Shown here: positions 40,801 through 42,535 of the stretch, in pieces
Layout of the letters: every line of letters starts with the position of its first letter
Numbering within the stretch: the first letter of the stretch is position 1
Source: Bacteroidales bacterium UBA4345
Lineage (GTDB): Bacteria > Bacteroidota > Bacteroidia > Bacteroidales > Paludibacteraceae
Direction of reading: 5' to 3'
DNA length: 42,535 bases
NCBI GenBank assembly: GCA_002396385.1
Contig: DGTD01000005.1
Location: 1-42,535 of the forward strand
The notes under the pieces: model-generated
What the model was told of the DNA's origin: nothing
Database searches by the model: none
What the model saw: the letters and a program-made list of their open reading frames with translations, nothing else
Program-made: the position numbers and the translations under genes

Positions 40801-41842
40801 TAAAGTGTTCCAAACCGTTTCTTGTTTCAGGGAACCAACCATGATAAGTTATTTCAAAACGAAGGAGTGTATTTGGTTTTACTTTATCAAAATTCAAAAG
40901 GCTTTTTGATCTATCTTGATCATCCCAAAAATTTATAGTTGCAACGTCATTTTTATTCGCTTTTACAATAGTATCACCTGAATAAGTAAGGATTTCGCCT
41001 GTCTCATCGTCAAACACTGCAGCCACCAAATAGTCGGTAGTTTGGTTACCGAAATCAGTATTCGCCTTAAACTTGGCTGATCTCCACGCAGACAAAGGAT
41101 TTGTGCAATCACCCGTAGGCGAAGACGGATCAAACTGGACATAAAGACGCATATGATATTTGTATGGGTGACCTAACACCTTTGGGTCATAAGGGTCAAA
41201 TGTCAAATTGCAAATAATATTGCTAGGGTTTTTCATCGTATAATAATAGTTCTCACCCTCCACATTTGCATTTTTATCAAGTGTTGGTGTCCGACCAAAG
41301 AAACTCAGCAAGTCATTAGTAATCACATAATCATTAATTTTACCCTTATCAAATTTTATGTTATAATCGCTGAAATGCGATTCCACACAATTTGGTATTG
41401 AAGGCTGAGGGCACGAAGGGTTAAAGTCAGTACCCGTGAACTGGTCTCCAGTACTAGTGGTATGACAAACCTTGGAACATTCATCAGACTTGTCCCTGTC
41501 CACTCTAACCACATTCGACATTTCCTTCGTGTTGTCGTCCACTACACGGTACTCGATATAGTCAACATCAGGCGGCATATTGTCACCCATACTCGTCTTC
41601 ATAGTTACTGAAGACATAGAGTTTTCCCATTCACCATCTCCGTGTTTTTCTTGGTATTGCAAGTAATGGCCGAAAGTACTGCCACTAACGGTAAGGAAAA
41701 TACCCCCACCGCCACAAACCAATTTTTCGTCGGACGACAATACCAACGAGCTGGTCTGGGCAGACAACGGCAAAAATAAAACAGAATAAAGGAACGCCAA
41801 CCCTATGCGGAGTCTGGCAGAACCTGATAGTTTTGTTATCAT
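34802..41842 (-). CDS. Giant T9SS-secreted multi-module surface protein (about 12 HYR-like modules)
   Basis: This 2346-aa protein is the smallest of the three paralogues. The signal peptide ends LPLSAQ. The head (CHTTSTGDQFTGTDF ... SVCVTANP) is less similar than that shared by the other two, and two or three Ig/PKD-like domains follow. About 12 HYR-like modules come next. Modules 1-3 correspond to the head-proximal three of the paralogues and modules 5-12 to their last eight (for example DAHCGKDNYP, DCEKSFPNSK, NLPIDWDI). The long central arrays of the others are absent. The base starts near VCGDDESKKE and the tail (ITPYTKDGLNDDF, GWDGTYRGVL, GSIEVVKIE) is a T9SS type B sorting domain. It is a minimal version of the architecture, and either the ancestral form or a contracted one. 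Confidence 0.88.
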   Translation of the reverse strand: MITKLSGSARLRIGLAFLYSVLFLPLSAQTSSLVLSSDEKLVCGGGGIFLTVSGSTFGHYLQYQEKHGDGEWENSMSSVTMKTSMGDNMPPDVDYIEYRVVDDNTKEMSNVVRVDRDKSDECSKVCHTTSTGDQFTGTDFNPSCPQPSIPNCVESHFSDYNIKFDKGKINDYVITNDLLSFFGRTPTLDKNANVEGENYYYTMKNPSNIICNLTFDPYDPKVLGHPYKYHMRLYVQFDPSSPTGDCTNPLSAWRSAKFKANTDFGNQTTDYLVAAVFDDETGEILTYSGDTIVKANKNDVATINFWDDQDRSKSLLNFDKVKPNTLLRFEITYHGWFPETRNGLEHFTFEPRFEQFECSKVAVDYISADIASVCVTANPVCLGELSNVKAIGFPFESIYVWEYWDGSSWQPVKVNGVPYTGPNLSELNLRPTNVGKVKYRVYDSKTIGKTQDYKEFTIISKECEPPCADTFKGPDKVCVPNVDSIKFAPYPFTVDSAYVYEWELLDADSNKVTAPHNLFLADSAKSYEVTFFADYNLPEGKYWINSKLYKIVDKAKNVRSVICDTSHAITVYHKPSAAFSVDKGGSGDTICPYSMDVIFKADQVDSRLSYTWTNATPTSTEAYRANVAVPANHCELGTFDATLHTAFTDFDGCSDTKSLTFTIDKTRPVIDCEALGGDTSFYTKDEYANEYVVDLPVPIVKETCDGDPTVEIRGKGHKANGEEFSFEIIKKKSELEQNPSIKKVTFPVTAGKKENEKGDNGIRVTYVAKDGCGLPSDTCAFMVYIRDTFPDKPNCSQIPNYIDSLSHYPFDQCVATPGQGNPMLLPVLTEPDVENLLKPGTYIHGVMESRSDGKPNLNDPFSVGQTVIRWLFLDDAQNPSYCEQTITVIDDKKPEVKCPDITYFRVHPDKDECTVSANSLIAQIKDQLNKKGFEPPVATDRCENGDTLQPTYYYQQDGDSEWIPFEDATKFNIGVLYNLQWRFYKVGDEFVNKNVYVFCQQSFRVIDTVPPYFDCSSIPDVTTVTAEKGKCKVAISAHLDSIFKPWPYAVEACTKDSIRGEITLPDGSELPDSIATGDTIDVIWTFKDTTLTDSVKICNKKIHANADSEPIFDCSSLGLLVAVADSLECETDLSQILKLQEHPTAQDSCTGKDIKGDPTMVDGSPLPEKLKVGDTLVIKWTFYNPNYSVQEKVCYQKATVIGSTPVKFDCESIAHDTIKVDAEKGTCYAIIDPAKLPDHVGEDYCTGFKVHGIPTRQDGGDPYGEYPIGITMLDWHFYSPYSIDSSKVCPQPLLVQTDKELDAHCGKDNYPDISIPVTEKCAAPNKNVLERLTEHFADHPCLEDVKVPGVPSRSDGLAMTADFPIDTIEIIWTFTDTTNTLKNPVSQCRQTVMISNGHVPQVDCEKSFPNSKVQMDTANCNVDFDRIPVYLNSLPVNPCNGEVTVVDTVRASGKGMREPYLLGHETITWTFTYPSTGVKTVCVQEIDVIDTVPPYFDCSTLKDTIVAELRDSAYKGFPYASLVDSGLIIPQSVAKCCSTTTTYERSDGKALEDPYPFTMNNDPTVITWIFTNDCSKAFKTCKQYIEIVDLIPPRVECPDTSGDYKCLADIPEPFTTYDEFVKHGGRVVPEDRAFLNTFSPKDSISGNDCKATVTRTYTLVAINGSVVSCAQPSVFTVVDDEPPVFIVTGAAHGMEYITSCAETDTAAPKVTVNDCDPNPSFKFERISSQGNDPSKCSYYNYDVVCTWWATDRCGNSAAPLQFKAHVRDTVPPKVNLPIDWDITDVHPDHRKFCIFTVPDITGLIPDDSIHQDCGEGYVVKWQEPEVGTVVYHDIQLKLHIADVCGNDTVLTKWLRVQSKDSVVKIVPVPDPVVCGDDESKKEPRSALNSLASERAIRNANGTIWEHEFDEWIEIPSTIRWDYYRGSVSPENLIYSNNPLTFAKLFEPTTAPFDASEAEKKAADQAFIRYLLLLRQNQSDRYSFVAMDTISGCSDTASIYITVNERPRIEIPSGPYPLCDGEPLDVHGEMAVKFPTCIDDRGSAIVEQGWLLNDSVYVEGTPVTHEDGWEQTAVYYAKNACGTTVATHTLFNHCGTPLATALDSLNFVGNSAEKFRLLRKDSLYTADSLRVKLYTRYEPSQVLLTTKPQDKARIFAGQEVTLNVTMPYDAAITKWMRVQHEFDGENNAVYNKYGLIISGGSREYDDVDIERELFYSAHDTAAGDTSIYVASSIVRNFVVPNQTDTSYYYVLVGNGVCPAVVSNVVKVDIIKEIPTAITPYTKDGLNDDFMLGHHVIIYNRYGQMIFEGDNGWDGTYRGVLVDPGVYFYSVDWQGGISKGSIEVVKIE

Positions 41843-42038
41843 ATATCAAAATTTCTATAAGTCTAACAATAATCCAATTCAAACACTCTGTTTAGTCCTA
41901 AATCACACAAACAGCGCACAGACGTACTGCTGAAACAAAGCAGAGTGCAAAATTAGAAACATAATACCTCAAACTTGACCAAGCTACACCTATCAAATAT
42001 GCGCTTCGGTTCAAGCCTTTATATAGTTTTATATCACG

Positions 42039-42070
42039 CAAAAATATAAACTTGCAACATAACTTACAAA
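42039..42070 (-). promoter_or_regulatory. Promoter of the 2346-aa giant gene
   Basis: On the minus strand TTTG (42067-42070), 20 bp, then TATTTTTG (42039-42046). Its -7 box and spacing are identical to those of the 5261-aa gene. The leader would be about 190 nt. A second -7-like box, TAATTTTG (41948-41955), lies closer but has poorer spacing. Confidence 0.6.
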
Positions 42071-42185
42071 TAGTTAGAAAAAAAAGTATACACAGTTTGC
42101 TTGTTTTTGGCCTTTTTGAATGAAAAATCCAAATGCAAAGCCATTCTTTTACCAGTGTTTTGCACTACTTTCTCCGATTATGGAG

Positions 42186-42218
42186 AAAAAAACGGGGTCC
42201 TGTCTTTTGGACCCCGTT
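42186..42218 (-). terminator. Intrinsic terminator of the right-edge gene
   Basis: AACGGGGTCC (42191-42200) pairs perfectly with GGACCCCGTT (42209-42218) around an 8-nt loop, and on the minus strand the stem runs into a T-run. Confidence 0.85.
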
Positions 42219-42233
42219 ATTATTGTTTTGCGT

Positions 42234-42535
42234 TTATCGTCTAATCAAAGTGAAGTGACCGGTGAAGACCTTGTCGATTTCATGGACGGTCACCTCGAAC
42301 CAGTAGTCGGTTGATGGCTGGTCTACTCCGTTATACACGCCATCCCAACCCGGATCGGCTCCCAGGAACGTGCCCACTTCTTTTCCGTAACGGTTGAAGA
42401 TGCGGATCTCGGCTTCCGGATAGGTCTCCTGGATGTTGACTGGCGACCATACGCCCGACACATCGTCGCCGTTTGGTGAGAACCATATTGGGAATATGAT
42501 AGTTGGCTGTTCGACTACGAACGGTGCTACGGCCA
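42234..42535 (-). CDS. C-terminus of a T9SS type B sorting-domain protein (partial)
   Basis: The frame is open from the window edge to the TAG at 42234, so only the last 99 or so residues are seen. It reads IFPIWFSPNGDDVSG, then IRIFNRYGKEVGTF, GWDGVYNG, DYWFEV and ends GHFTLIRR. This is the canonical gliding-motility-associated C-terminal (CHU_C) sorting signal used by T9SS. It differs from the tails of the three giants, which lack the SPNGD and GHFTLIRR parts. The rest of the protein, and whether it is also a module array, lies outside the window. Confidence 0.85.
   Translation of the reverse strand, partial: AVAPFVVEQPTIIFPIWFSPNGDDVSGVWSPVNIQETYPEAEIRIFNRYGKEVGTFLGADPGWDGVYNGVDQPSTDYWFEVTVHEIDKVFTGHFTLIRR

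Larger units (their letters stand above)
41843..42233. other. Intergenic region upstream of the 2346-aa giant gene
   Basis: It holds the candidate promoter and leader of the 2346-aa gene and the terminator of the gene entering from the right edge. No further gene is credible. Confidence 0.6.

Noticed and set aside
1..42535. tRNA, rRNA, CRISPR arrays or riboswitches
   Set aside because: No cloverleaf, rRNA-like or repeat-spacer pattern was recognised by eye; spacers outside genes are short and accounted for by promoters, terminators and remnants.

Overview
The window looks like chromosome from a Bacteroidales-type member of the Bacteroidota. Supporting signs are Bacteroidota promoters (TTTG, about 20 bp, then TAnnTTTG), several proteins ending in the type IX secretion (T9SS) type B sorting domain, a BspA-like leucine-rich-repeat protein, a SusE/F-like surface glycan-binding protein and a decayed PD-(D/E)XK family transposase. 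Genus and species cannot be read from this DNA, and no T9SS machinery genes are present.

Left part (1-4439). A minus-strand MoxR-type AAA ATPase gene overlaps a VWA-domain gene by 4 bp. Diverging from them is a plus-strand pair, 6 bp apart, for a small HExxH zinc peptidase and an LRR_5 protein with about 12 repeats. The VWA protein has an N-terminal fold resembling a zinc peptidase whose catalytic motif is gone, while the peptidase next door keeps its motif.

Middle-left (4440-6994). A minus-strand surface glycan-binding protein gene is split by one in-frame TGA. It sits between a well-formed terminator and a long AT-rich leader that carries a 10-G tract. A short doubtful ORF and two tandem hairpins follow.

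Main body (6995-41842). Three very large paralogous minus-strand genes encode secreted proteins of 3659, about 5261 and 2346 aa. Each has a signal peptide, a conserved head of about 240 aa, a few Ig/PKD-like domains, a long array of Cys-rich HYR-like modules of about 95 aa, a conserved base of about 480 aa and a T9SS sorting tail. I count about 23, 40 and 12 modules. The first three modules and the last eight or so are collinear in all three proteins, and the size difference comes from the middle. The largest protein also contains a duplicated block of about eight modules. Each gene has its own candidate promoter and terminator, so they look like three separate transcription units. The likely role is a set of giant cell-surface or secreted adhesins, comparable in scale to SprB-type T9SS adhesins; this is inference.

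Right edge (42234-42535). The C-terminus of a fourth T9SS cargo gene enters from beyond the window, with a more canonical sorting tail.
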